Source: JBQTKD01 sp052389435
Lineage (GTDB): Bacteria > Actinomycetota > Actinomycetes > Sporichthyales > Sporichthyaceae
DNA: 26,877 bases
NCBI GenBank assembly: GCA_052389435.1
Contig: JBQTIB010000058.1
Location: 1-26,877, forward strand
Direction: 5' to 3'
This document shows, piece by piece, positions 16,926 through 24,371 of the stretch. The position numbers and the translations under genes are program-made. Below the pieces are notes generated by a model. The model saw only the letters and a list, made by a program, of their open reading frames with translations. It ran no database searches and was not told where the DNA came from. Within the stretch, counting starts at the first letter, position 1. Each line of letters starts with the position of its first letter.

Positions 16926-17885
16926 TCAGACCCGCTTCGACCATTCGCGCGCTCGCTGCCGGGGCAGGGCGCCGGAGGTCAGCGGCCGGATCGGCGCACC
17001 GGCCCAGTCGCGCCTCGTCGGCGGCTCGATCGGCGCTCCGCCGGCGGCGGCAACCGCCTGGGCGGTGGCGGCGAACTCGGCCGCTCCGGCCGGGCGATCG
17101 CTCGGATCCTTGGCCAGCGATCGGTAGAGCAGGTCGCGCAGGTCCGCCGGCAGCCGGTTCGGCAGCCGAACCGGCGGTGCGGTGATCAGGCGGATGTAGA
17201 GCGAGGCCCAGGCCTCGTCGGGCCGGGCGGGGATGGGAGCGAGACCGGTCAGCAGGAAGTAGACCGTCGCGGCGAGGGAGTACACGTCCGAGGCGGGCGC
17301 GGCGAGGTCGCCGTCGAGCACCTCGGGGGCGGTGTACTGCACCGAACTGGCGCGAGCCGGGCGCCCGAGCAGCGGATCGGCGGACGGCGCGGCGACGCCG
17401 AAGTCGGCCAGCAGCGCCCGCCCGTGGTCGGAGACCAGCACGTTGTGCGGCTTGAGGTCCCGGTGGACGATCCGGGATCGGTGGGCACAGGCGAGCGCGT
17501 CGGCCACGTCGACGGCCACGCGCAGCGCGGCCGGCCAGGTCAACGGGCCGCGCCGGCGGACGTGGTCGGCCAAGGACCCTCCCGGACAGAACTGCAGCAC
17601 CAGGTAGGGCCGGCCGTCCGAGGCGCATCCGGCATCGTGGACGGCCAGCACGTTGGGATGGTCGGAGACGGCTCCGAGGGCAAACGCCTCGTGCTCGAAG
17701 CGCAGCCGCGCCGCGGCGTCGGGGCGCTCGTTCGGGACCTTGATGGCGACCCAGCGGTTGGCCGCAGGCTGCAGGGCCCGGAACACGGTGGCCGTGGAGC
17801 CGCGCCCGATCTGCACCGCGTCGCACACGCCGGGCACGCCGAGATCCGGCACCTGCGACGACACCGGCACAAGACGACGCGTCAT
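16926..17885 (-). CDS. Soluble serine/threonine protein kinase (Hanks type)
   Basis: 319 residues from the ATG at 17885. The kinase domain fills most of the protein: glycine loop IGRGSTATVFRA (26-37), ATP-binding K49 in VAIKV, catalytic loop HRDLKPHNVL with D143, DFG at 161-163, a short activation loop ending in YTAPEVLDG, and SDVYSLAATVYFLLTG. No membrane helix or sensor domain follows, unlike PknA/B-type kinases. The tail of about 45 residues is Pro/Ala/Arg-rich. The earlier in-frame start at 17939 adds 18 odd residues, while CTGGTGGGG stands just before 17885. Downstream on the same strand lie the CAP and FHA-HTH genes. The FHA protein is the natural candidate substrate or reader (inference). 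Confidence 0.9.
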   Translation of the reverse strand: MTRRLVPVSSQVPDLGVPGVCDAVQIGRGSTATVFRALQPAANRWVAIKVPNERPDAAARLRFEHEAFALGAVSDHPNVLAVHDAGCASDGRPYLVLQFCPGGSLADHVRRRGPLTWPAALRVAVDVADALACAHRSRIVHRDLKPHNVLVSDHGRALLADFGVAAPSADPLLGRPARASSVQYTAPEVLDGDLAAPASDVYSLAATVYFLLTGLAPIPARPDEAWASLYIRLITAPPVRLPNRLPADLRDLLYRSLAKDPSDRPAGAAEFAATAQAVAAAGGAPIEPPTRRDWAGAPIRPLTSGALPRQRAREWSKRV

Positions 17886-18055
17886 GCCCCACCAGCCCCC
17901 AAAGGTAAAGCAAAGGTAATAACGGGCGGATCGTGGCATGCGCGCGGAAGTCCGGACAAGCCGCCGTCACCCGGCCGGACGAACTTCGGTCGGAGCACCC
18001 GACACCGACCTTTGGGCTCTTCGAAGCGCGGCGAAGCCCTCCGCGCGCGCATGCC

Positions 18056-18068
18056 GGGGCGAAGCCCC
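18056..18068. repeat. GGGGC-GAA-GCCCC short palindrome
   Basis: A five-pair stem with a three-base loop. Its exact reverse complement, GGGGCTTCGCCCC, recurs at 26792-26804 after pup, and a G-richer relative is at 18185-18205. It may be a member of a dispersed intergenic repeat family or a terminator core. Confidence 0.6.
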
Positions 18069-18069
18069 A

Positions 18070-18113
18070 CCGGCGAAGGAATCCGGCCCCCTAGGGCCGC
18101 ATTCCTTCACCGG
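18070..18113. terminator. Long hairpin with CCTA loop in the kinase-arc gap
   Basis: The arms are CCGG, then GAAGGAAT, then CGGCCC, pairing with GGGCCG, ATTCCTTC and CCGG. This makes 18 pairs interrupted only by one C-A and one C-C mismatch, with a CCTA loop (18090-18093). It is nearly symmetric, so it could act on either strand. No T run follows. It may be a terminator-like insulator or an interspersed palindromic element. Confidence 0.6.
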
Positions 18114-18184
18114 AAACCACCGCATACCCGCTCGAGCACGCCGCCTGGACCCCGGAACGCCGTTGCTCATGGCTTTCGGGGGCC

Positions 18185-18205
18185 GTCGGGGGCGGAGCCC
18201 CCGAC
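18185..18205. terminator. Perfect 9-pair hairpin with GGA loop
   Basis: GTCGGGGGC (18185-18193) pairs with GCCCCCGAC (18197-18205) around GGA. It resembles the short hairpin at 18056 and the one after pup. It stands 216 bases before arc, so it would block transcription coming from the left. No T run follows. Confidence 0.5.
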
Positions 18206-18210
18206 TCTCA

Positions 18211-18241
18211 TCCGAACGGTCAATCTTGACAACTGTTCGGA
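18211..18241. promoter_or_regulatory. Nested palindrome, possible operator, containing TTGACA
   Basis: The outer arms TCCGAAC (18211-18217) and GTTCGGA (18235-18241) enclose the perfect inner palindrome GTCAA-TC-TTGAC (18219-18230). The right inner arm overlaps TTGACA (18226-18231), a perfect -35 hexamer, but no good -10 sequence sits 16-18 bases on. This could be a binding site for a dimeric regulator or an RNA hairpin. Confidence 0.4.
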
Positions 18242-18384
18242 CCAGTCGGGAGCTTTGCCATTCCGCGCGAACCGGTCAGGGTCCAAGATCTGCTGTACCA
18301 AGAGCCGCAAACCAGCGGTAGCCACCGGTGAAGCGACACGGACCTGGCCCGGTCCGGCTCACCGTCGGCGCAAGCGGTGCACTG

Positions 18385-18390
18385 TAGGGT
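18385..18390 (+). promoter_or_regulatory. Possible -10 element of arc
   Basis: TAGGGT lies 31 bases before the GTG start at 18422. The leader would contain the strong ribosome-binding site AGGAGG (18408-18413) 8 bases before that GTG. This site also decides the start: the in-frame GTG at 18413 lies within the Shine-Dalgarno itself. Confidence 0.45.
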
Positions 18391-18421
18391 CAAGAAACAG
18401 TGCCTGTAGGAGGTGGGGACC

Positions 18422-20170
18422 GTGCCGGCTCAGGACGACAACGATCGATCCAGCGTGGAAGACCTCAACAACCAGGTCGCGTTCCTGGAGCAAGAGGTCG
18501 CGGTGCTGCGTCGCAGACTCACCGACTCTCCGCGTCACTCCCGCCAGCTCGAAGAGCGGGTGATCGAACTTCAGACCCAGCTGTCCGGAACCTCCGGTCA
18601 GAACGAGCGTCTCGTCGCGACCCTGCGCGAGGCGCGCGAGCAGATCGTCGCGCTGAAGGAAGAAGTCGATCGCCTGGCGGCTCCGCCGTCCGGGTACGGC
18701 GTCTTCGTCGCCGCGGCCGAGGACGGCTCCGTCGACATCTTCACCGGCGGGCGCAAGCTCCGGGTGGCGGTGAGCCCCGATGTCGACCTCGAGGAGCTCA
18801 AGCCCGGCCAGGAGGTCATGCTCAACGAGGCGATGAACGTCGTGCGCGCCATGGACTGGGAGCGCATCGGCGAGGTCGTCAGCCTCAAGGAGATCCTGGC
18901 CGACGGCGAACGCGCCCTGGTCATGGGCAACACCGACGACGAGCGCGTGGTGTACCTGGCCGAGCCGCTGCGCGGCGAGGCGATCCGCATCGGCGACTCG
19001 CTGCTGCTGGAGTCGCGTTCGGGCTACGTCTACGAGCGCGTCCCCAAGGCCGAGGTCGAGGAACTGGTCCTGGAAGAGGTCCCGGACATCGACTACTCCG
19101 CGATCGGTGGCCTCATGGGCCAGATCGAGGCGATCCGCGACGCGGTCGAGCTGCCCTACCTGCACCGCGACCTGTTCATCGAGCACAAGCTGCGTCCGCC
19201 GAAGGGCGTCCTGCTCTACGGCCCGCCCGGCTGCGGCAAGACCCTGATCGCCAAGGCCGTCGCGAACTCCCTTGCGAAGAAGGTCGCCGAGGTCACCGGC
19301 AAGCCCGAGGGGAAGAGCTACTTCCTCAACATCAAGGGCCCGGAGCTGCTCAACAAGTACGTCGGCGAGACCGAGCGGCACATCCGCCTGGTCTTCCAGC
19401 GTGCGCGCGAGAAGGCGTCCGAGGGCACCCCGGTCATCGTCTTCTTCGACGAGATGGACTCCCTGTTCCGCACCCGCGGCTCCGGCGTCTCCTCCGACGT
19501 CGAGAACACGATCGTCCCGCAGTTGCTCTCGGAGATCGACGGCGTCGAGGGTCTGGAGAACGTCGTCGTCATCGGCGCCTCCAACCGCGAGGACATGTTC
19601 GACCCGGCGATCCTGCGCCCGGGCCGGCTCGACGTGAATATCAAGATCGAGCGTCCGGACGCCGAGGCCGCGAAGGACATCTTCAGCAAGTACATCGTCG
19701 AGGAACTGCCGCTGCACGCGGACGACCTCGCCGAGCACGGCGGCAACCGCCTCGCGACGGTCACCTCGATGATCCAGCGGACCGTCGAGCGGATGTACGC
19801 CGACAACGACGAGAACCGCTTCCTCGAGGTCACCTACGCCAACGGAGACAAGGAGGTCCTGTACTTCAAGGACTTCAACTCCGGGGCGATGATCGAGAAC
19901 ATCGTCAACCGGGCCAAGAAGATGGCCATCAAGGACTGGCTGGACGCCAAGCAGCGCGGCATCCGCATCAGCCACCTGATGGCGGCGTGCGTGGACGAGT
20001 TCAAGGAGAACGAGGACCTGCCGAACACCACCAATCCGGACGACTGGGCCCGCATCTCCGGCAAGAAGGGCGAGCGGATCGTGTACATCCGCACCCTCAT
20101 CTCCGGCAAGCAGGGCGCCGAGGCGGGTCGGTCGATCGACACCGTCGCCAACACGGGCCAGTACCTGTAG
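18422..20170 (+). CDS. arc: Proteasome-associated AAA ATPase ARC/Mpa
   Basis: 582 residues. This hexameric unfoldase recognises Pup-tagged proteins through its N-terminal coiled coils and feeds them to the 20S proteasome. Residues 10 to about 85 are coiled coil (VAFLEQEVAVLRRRL, LREAREQIVALKEEVDRL). An OB-type double domain follows (PSGYGVFVAAAEDGSVDIF to about residue 215). The AAA domain has Walker A GPPGCGKT (267-274), Walker B FFDEMD with D343-E344, and the second region of homology around RPGRLDV. The C-terminus ends in the gate-opening motif QYL (TGQYL), which docks into the proteasome. The long region EDLPNTTNPDDWARISGKKG matches mycobacterial Mpa almost exactly. A strong terminator follows. 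Called mpa in mycobacteria. Confidence 0.97.
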   Translation: MPAQDDNDRSSVEDLNNQVAFLEQEVAVLRRRLTDSPRHSRQLEERVIELQTQLSGTSGQNERLVATLREAREQIVALKEEVDRLAAPPSGYGVFVAAAEDGSVDIFTGGRKLRVAVSPDVDLEELKPGQEVMLNEAMNVVRAMDWERIGEVVSLKEILADGERALVMGNTDDERVVYLAEPLRGEAIRIGDSLLLESRSGYVYERVPKAEVEELVLEEVPDIDYSAIGGLMGQIEAIRDAVELPYLHRDLFIEHKLRPPKGVLLYGPPGCGKTLIAKAVANSLAKKVAEVTGKPEGKSYFLNIKGPELLNKYVGETERHIRLVFQRAREKASEGTPVIVFFDEMDSLFRTRGSGVSSDVENTIVPQLLSEIDGVEGLENVVVIGASNREDMFDPAILRPGRLDVNIKIERPDAEAAKDIFSKYIVEELPLHADDLAEHGGNRLATVTSMIQRTVERMYADNDENRFLEVTYANGDKEVLYFKDFNSGAMIENIVNRAKKMAIKDWLDAKQRGIRISHLMAACVDEFKENEDLPNTTNPDDWARISGKKGERIVYIRTLISGKQGAEAGRSIDTVANTGQYL

Positions 20171-20184
20171 GTCCGCAAGCACCC

Positions 20185-20225
20185 GAGAACCCGGCAGCCG
20201 CCCGTGCGGCGGTTGCCGGGTTCTC
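20185..20225 (+). terminator. Strong terminator after arc
   Basis: GAGAACCCGGCA (20185-20196) pairs perfectly with TGCCGGGTTCTC (20214-20225). An inner GCCGC/GCGGC stem adds five pairs after a three-base bulge, with CCGT in the loop. It starts 15 bases after the arc stop and is followed by TGCCTGT. Confidence 0.8.
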
Positions 20226-20409
20226 TGCCTGTCCGCTGCGTTTCGAACAACGTCGCAACTCGTGGGACGCGCTCCACGCTCGGGCGAGTCCCAAGGTCGC
20301 CACGTGCGGTGCCACCTCGATCGATTCGCCACCCGGCCGACGCCGCGTGCCGGCACGGACCGGCAGACTGGACCGAGGCAGGCTGGCGGCGTTGGTGGAG
20401 GTAGTCGCA

Positions 20410-20889
20410 GTGGGTTCGATGCTGAGCGGGTTCGACCACGTCGCGGCGATGGTCTCCGACACGGATGCGTGGACCGAGTTCTACGGCGACGTGTTCGGCG
20501 CCGAGGTCGTTGCGAGCCCCGCCTTCATGCCCCCGGGCTGGCGGCTGACGCTGCTCAAGCTCAGCGACACCAGCGAGTTCAACCTTTTCGAGATCGTCGA
20601 CAACACCGAGGCGGCGAAGCAGACGCCGATGTTCGCGCGCGGGCGCCTGGACCACTTCGGGCTGCGGGCGTCCTCGATGGAGCACTTCTCGACGATCCGG
20701 GATCGCCTGATCGCCCGCGGCGCCAGCGACGGGTTCGTGACGGACTTCGGCATCGGGCTGAGCGTGTTCTTCGTCGGCCCGGAGGGCATGGAGGCGGAGG
20801 TCGTCGTTCCGAACCCGGACTGGGCCGGGGAGATGAACCCACCCGGTACGCCGTCGCGCCGCTTCCACCCCGAGGCCGCCGATGCCTGA
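20410..20889 (+). CDS. VOC (glyoxalase/bleomycin resistance) superfamily protein
   Basis: 159 residues with paired beta-alpha-beta-beta-beta units. FDHVAAMVSDTDAWTEFYGDVFGAEV opens the first module, with His as a likely metal ligand, and GRLDHFGLRASSMEHFSTIRDRL opens the second, again with His. FFVGPEGMEAEVVV ends with the usual Glu ligand position. Three metal-binding positions are therefore present, fitting a lyase, isomerase, dioxygenase or binding protein; the substrate is unknown. I chose GTG 20410 because GGAGG lies 8 bases upstream; the ATG at 20419 would be 17 bases away. It begins after the arc terminator, so it has its own promoter somewhere in 20226-20400, and an alpha/beta hydrolase follows 9 bases later. 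Confidence 0.85.
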   Translation: MGSMLSGFDHVAAMVSDTDAWTEFYGDVFGAEVVASPAFMPPGWRLTLLKLSDTSEFNLFEIVDNTEAAKQTPMFARGRLDHFGLRASSMEHFSTIRDRLIARGASDGFVTDFGIGLSVFFVGPEGMEAEVVVPNPDWAGEMNPPGTPSRRFHPEAADA

Positions 20890-20898
20890 GGGTCGCCC

Positions 20899-21567
20899 GT
20901 GCTGCTAGCCCTGCTGCCGAGCCCGCTTCTCGGCCCCGCGGCGTGGGAACCGGTGGCCGCACTGCTGCGCGCGGGCGGCGTGGAAGTCGTCGTTCCGCGG
21001 ACGCCGTCGCGACCGACGAAACCGGCAGAGGTACTGACCGCGTTCCTCGACGGACTGCCGTCCCGGCCATTGCTCCTCGTGCCGCACAGCAACGCCGGTC
21101 TCTACGTCCCGGCCCTCGCCGCGCGGCGCCGGGTGACCGCGACGGTGTTCGTCGACGCCGCGCTGCCGGGGCCGGACCCGACGACGCCCACCTGCCCGCC
21201 GCCCCTGCGCGCCTTGCTCGCTTCGCTGGCCGACGCCGACGGATGGCTGCCGCCGTGGACGCGGTGGTGGGACGAGGCCGACCTCGCGCCGCTGTTCCCC
21301 GACGCCGCCGAGCGCGCGCGCATCGAGGCCGCGCAACCTCGGCTGCCGCTCGCCTACTTCGACTCCGTCGTTCCCACGCCGGCGCTGAGGCATCCGTGCG
21401 CCTACCTCGCGTTCGGCGAGACCTACCGGGACGAGAGCGGACGTGCGCTCCTGGCGGGGTGGCCGGCCGCGACCATTCCCGACGCCCGCCACCTGCACAT
21501 GGTGGTCGACCCGGTCGCGGTGGCCGAGACGATCGCCACGCTGCTCGCGGAACTGCCGGCGACCTAG
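20899..21567 (+). CDS. Alpha/beta hydrolase-like protein
   Basis: 222 residues. LLALLPSPLLGPAAWEPVAALL is the opening of small alpha/beta hydrolases. PLLLVPHSNAGLYVPALA carries the nucleophile elbow with S64, though the usual GxSxG reads PHSNAG, with Pro in the first Gly position. VFVDAALPGPDP follows the next strand. HLHMVVDPVAVAETI near residue 197 offers the catalytic His. Residues of the acid are less clear (Gly-Glu in AFGETY is a candidate). GTG start at 20899 with GAGGG 6 bases upstream. It lies 9 bases after the VOC gene and 32 before the ABC-F gene. Substrate unknown. Confidence 0.8.
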   Translation: MLLALLPSPLLGPAAWEPVAALLRAGGVEVVVPRTPSRPTKPAEVLTAFLDGLPSRPLLLVPHSNAGLYVPALAARRRVTATVFVDAALPGPDPTTPTCPPPLRALLASLADADGWLPPWTRWWDEADLAPLFPDAAERARIEAAQPRLPLAYFDSVVPTPALRHPCAYLAFGETYRDESGRALLAGWPAATIPDARHLHMVVDPVAVAETIATLLAELPAT

Positions 21568-21584
21568 CGCGGCGCTGTGCCTTG

Positions 21585-21590
21585 TAGCGT
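21585..21590 (+). promoter_or_regulatory. Possible -10 element of the ABC-F gene (leaderless)
   Basis: TAGCGT stands 9 bases before the ATG at 21600, which would place the transcript start at or next to the start codon. No Shine-Dalgarno is seen in the 32-base gap. Pattern only. Confidence 0.4.
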
Positions 21591-21599
21591 CTGACGGAC

Positions 21600-23258
21600 A
21601 TGAGCGCGACGTTGACCGCCAAGGGCCTCACGGCTGCCCACGGCGACCGGACCCTGTTCGCCAACCTCGATCTGGTGCTCGCGCCGGGCGACGTCGTCGG
21701 CGTCGTCGGGGCGAACGGCGCCGGGAAGTCGACGCTTTTCCGGCTCCTGGCCGGCCTCGAGCAGCCTGCGGAGGGGCAGCTTGCGCTCTCGCCGCCGGGC
21801 GCGATCGTCGGGTACCTGCCGCAGGAGTCCGACGCGGTGCCGGGGGAGACGCTGCTCGCCTTCCTCGAACGGCGCACCGGCGTGGGCGAGGCGCAGCTCG
21901 CGCTGGACGACGCCGCGGACGCGCTCGGCGAAGGCCGCGCGATCGGCGGCCTGTCCGCCGAGGACGCCTACAGCCTCGCCCTGGAGCGATGGCTTTCGCT
22001 CGGCGCCGCGGATCTCGAGGAACGCTGCAAGGCAACGCTGGACGAGGTCGGTCTCGACGCGGATCTCGCCGTGGAGACGACGACCCTGTCGCGGGGTCAG
22101 GCGGCGCGGGCGGGCCTGGCGTCGCTGCTGCTCTCGCGCTACGACCTGTTCCTGCTCGACGAGCCGACCAACGACCTCGACCTCGACGGCCTGGACCGGC
22201 TCGAGCGGTTCACGACGGGGCTGCGGGTGCCGGTGGCCGTGGTCAGCCACGATCGCGAATTCCTCGCCCGCACCGTGAACCGGATCGTCGAGCTCGACCT
22301 CGCGCAGCAGAAGGTGGCGGTCTTCGGAGGCGGGTACACCGCCTACCTCGCCGAGCGGGAGATCGCCCGGCGGCGGGCCGCGGAGGCCTACGACGAGTAC
22401 GCGGACCGGGTCGGGGACCTGACCGAGCGGGCCCGGATGCAGCGGGCGTGGATGGAGAAGGGCGTCAAGAACGCCCACCGCAAGGCCGCTCCCGACAACG
22501 ACAAGATCGGCCGCAAGTTCCGCTCGGAGGCCACCGAGAAACAGGCCGCGAAGGCCCGCCAGACCGAGCGGCTGATCGAACGGATCGAGGTCGTCGAGGA
22601 ACCGCGCAAGGAGTGGAAACTCCAGATGGAGATCGCCGTGGCGCCGCGCGCCGGGGCGATCGTCGCGACCGTCGACAACGCCGTCGTCCGGCGCGGTGCC
22701 TTCGCCCTCGGGCCGGTGCACCTGCAGATCGACTGGGCGGACCGGGTCGCGATCACCGGGCCGAACGGCGCGGGCAAGTCCACGCTCCTCGCCGTGCTGC
22801 TCGGGCGGCTCGCCCCCGACGAGGGCTCGGCCTCCCTCGGGCCCGGGGTGAAGGTCGGCGAGATCGACCAGGCCCGCTCCGCCTTTCTCGGCGAGGCCAC
22901 GCTGCTGCGCGCCTTCGGCGAACAGGTACCCGATCAGCCCGAGGCCGACGTCCGCACGCTGCTGGCGAAGTACGGCCTGAAGTCCCACCACGTGCTGCGC
23001 CCCGCCGCGAGCCTGTCGCCCGGCGAACGCACTCGCGCCGGTCTCGCGCTGCTCCAAGCGCGCGGGGTGAACCTGCTTGTCCTCGACGAGCCGACCAACC
23101 ACCTCGACCTCCCGGCGATCGAGCAACTCGAAGAGGCGCTGAACTCCTACCCGGGCACGCTGCTGCTGGTCTCGCACGACCGCCGCCTGCTCGAGGTGGT
23201 CGAAGTCAACCGCCGGATCGGCGTGGACGCCGGGACCGTCCGCGAACTGCCCGCCTGA
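21600..23258 (+). CDS. ABC-F family ATPase (ribosome-associated type)
   Basis: 552 residues with two ATPase domains and no membrane part, so it belongs to ABC-F, whose members act on ribosomes in translation control or antibiotic protection. The first domain has Walker A GANGAGKS (37-44), signature LSRGQAARAGLA and Walker B LFLLDEPTNDLDL. The linker (about residues 240-350) is charged and helical (ARMQRAWMEKGVKNAHRKAA). The second domain has GPNGAGKS (387-394), signature LSPGERTRAGLAL and VLDEPTNHLDL. Catalytic Glu and switch His (SHDREFLART, SHDRRLLEV) are present in both. It is shorter and different from EttA. Its role, housekeeping or resistance, cannot be settled here. Confidence 0.9.
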   Translation: MSATLTAKGLTAAHGDRTLFANLDLVLAPGDVVGVVGANGAGKSTLFRLLAGLEQPAEGQLALSPPGAIVGYLPQESDAVPGETLLAFLERRTGVGEAQLALDDAADALGEGRAIGGLSAEDAYSLALERWLSLGAADLEERCKATLDEVGLDADLAVETTTLSRGQAARAGLASLLLSRYDLFLLDEPTNDLDLDGLDRLERFTTGLRVPVAVVSHDREFLARTVNRIVELDLAQQKVAVFGGGYTAYLAEREIARRRAAEAYDEYADRVGDLTERARMQRAWMEKGVKNAHRKAAPDNDKIGRKFRSEATEKQAAKARQTERLIERIEVVEEPRKEWKLQMEIAVAPRAGAIVATVDNAVVRRGAFALGPVHLQIDWADRVAITGPNGAGKSTLLAVLLGRLAPDEGSASLGPGVKVGEIDQARSAFLGEATLLRAFGEQVPDQPEADVRTLLAKYGLKSHHVLRPAASLSPGERTRAGLALLQARGVNLLVLDEPTNHLDLPAIEQLEEALNSYPGTLLLVSHDRRLLEVVEVNRRIGVDAGTVRELPA

Positions 23259-23278
23259 CCGGGGACCTGGAGCCGATC

Positions 23279-24232
23279 GTGTCCGCCGCTCCGTGGGTCT
23301 GGGACCAGCACGCCTGCCTGCCGCTGCTTCCCGAAACGCCCGTCGAACCGCTCGGGCGCTTCGTGCCGGGCACCGGCCTGGTGCCGGTGAACGTCGGGTA
23401 CGCGCCGCAGTCCCACGCGGACTCCCTCGCGCTGCTGGCCTCCTTCCGAGCGGGCGTCGACGCGCACCCGGATCTGGCCCTGGCCACCGATCCGGCCGCC
23501 GTCGCGGAGATTGCCGCCTCCGGCCGGGCGGCGGTGGTCTTCGACCTCGAGGACTCCAACCCGCTGGACGGCGACCTGGACAACGTCGCCCGGTTCGTGG
23601 AACTCGGGGTCCGCACGATGCTGCCGTCCTACAACCACGCGAACGCCGCCGGCTGCGGCTGCCTGGACGCGATCGACACCGGTCTGACGGCGTGGGGGCG
23701 CGACCTGGTCCGGGCCATGAACGAGGCCGGCATGGTGCCCGACGGCTCACACTGCAGCGCGCGCACCGGCCTCGACCTGTGCGCCGTGTCCACCAAGCCG
23801 GTCGTCTACAGCCACTCCTGCCTCGCGTCGGTCTGGGAGCACCCCCGCAACATCACCGACGACCAGGCCAGGGCGTGCGCGGACACCGGGGGAGTCGTCG
23901 GCATCACCGGCGTCGGCATCTTCCTCGGTCCCAATACCCCGACGATCGCCGCGATGGTCCGCCACCTCGAAGCGGCGGTGGACCTCGTCGGTATCGACCA
24001 CGTCGGAGTCAGTACGGACTTCTCCTTCGACGCCGCGGACTTCCTCGCCGAGATCGCCGCAAACCCGGGACTGTTCGACTCCAGCTACACCCGGTGGGGA
24101 CCCATCGAATGGATGCCGCCGGAGACCTTCCTGACCCTGGGCGACGCGCTGTCGGCGCGGGGCTGGCGCGGGGCCGACGTGGCCCAGGTACTCGCGGGCA
24201 ACTTTCTGCGAGTCGCGACCCAGTCGTGGTGA
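23279..24232 (+). CDS. Membrane dipeptidase-like M19 family metallohydrolase
   Basis: 317 residues with the amidohydrolase-like barrel of peptidase M19 (renal dipeptidase), which splits dipeptides with two zinc ions. WDQHACLPL (residues 8-16) replaces the usual DGHNDLP, so the first ligand pair reads His-x-Cys rather than His-x-Asp. A His-x-Cys version is, as I recall, common in a bacterial subgroup of this family. Further ligands are visible: Glu in VVFDLEDSNPL, His in DGSHCS, His in VVYSHSCLASV and the Asp in HVGVSTDFSFD. No signal peptide is seen, so it is probably cytosolic. GTG start 20 bases after the ABC-F gene with GGAG upstream. Natural substrate unknown. Confidence 0.88.
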   Translation: MSAAPWVWDQHACLPLLPETPVEPLGRFVPGTGLVPVNVGYAPQSHADSLALLASFRAGVDAHPDLALATDPAAVAEIAASGRAAVVFDLEDSNPLDGDLDNVARFVELGVRTMLPSYNHANAAGCGCLDAIDTGLTAWGRDLVRAMNEAGMVPDGSHCSARTGLDLCAVSTKPVVYSHSCLASVWEHPRNITDDQARACADTGGVVGITGVGIFLGPNTPTIAAMVRHLEAAVDLVGIDHVGVSTDFSFDAADFLAEIAANPGLFDSSYTRWGPIEWMPPETFLTLGDALSARGWRGADVAQVLAGNFLRVATQSW

Positions 24233-24240
24233 CGTACGCA

Positions 24241-24254
24241 GGCGAAGGTTCGCC
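24241..24254 (+). terminator. Small hairpin after the M19 gene
   Basis: GGCGAA and TTCGCC pair around GG, 8 bases after the dipeptidase stop. It is short, without a T run, so a weak terminator at best. The rest of the 139-base gap to the next gene shows no other clear signal. Confidence 0.35.
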
Positions 24255-24371
24255 GTTCGTTGAAGTACGTAGAGGAGTCCCTGCCGGTGCTCCATTCGGA
24301 CGAACGCTGCTTACAGGGGGCAAGTGGGTGCGTTCTACTCGCCTCGTACCGAAGCGTCGAAACGGAGCGTC

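Larger units (their letters stand above)
17886..18421. other. 536-base intergenic region rich in hairpins, between kinase and arc
   Basis: No coding frame here resembles a protein. The kinase promoter should lie at the left edge: the stretch 17895-17922 is unusually AT-rich for this window (minus-strand TTATTACC and TTTGCTTTACC). The middle (18013-18241) holds several hairpins listed separately, plus an imperfect one at about 18013-18040 (GGGC/GCCC with TTCG/CGAA inside). The right edge carries the arc promoter and ribosome-binding site. Confidence 0.7.

Noticed and set aside
18413..18421. Alternative GTG start of arc at 18413
   Set aside because: It overlaps the Shine-Dalgarno AGGAGG; the GTG at 18422 has correct spacing.
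15117..18563. Plus-strand open frame of 1148 codons
   Set aside because: It runs antisense to the FHA-HTH, CAP and kinase genes and through the hairpin region into arc. Its translation is Gly/Arg/Val-rich with no domain, as expected from GC-rich third positions.
21564..23750. Minus-strand frame of 728 codons
   Set aside because: It is antisense to the ABC-F and M19 genes, of low complexity and without motifs.
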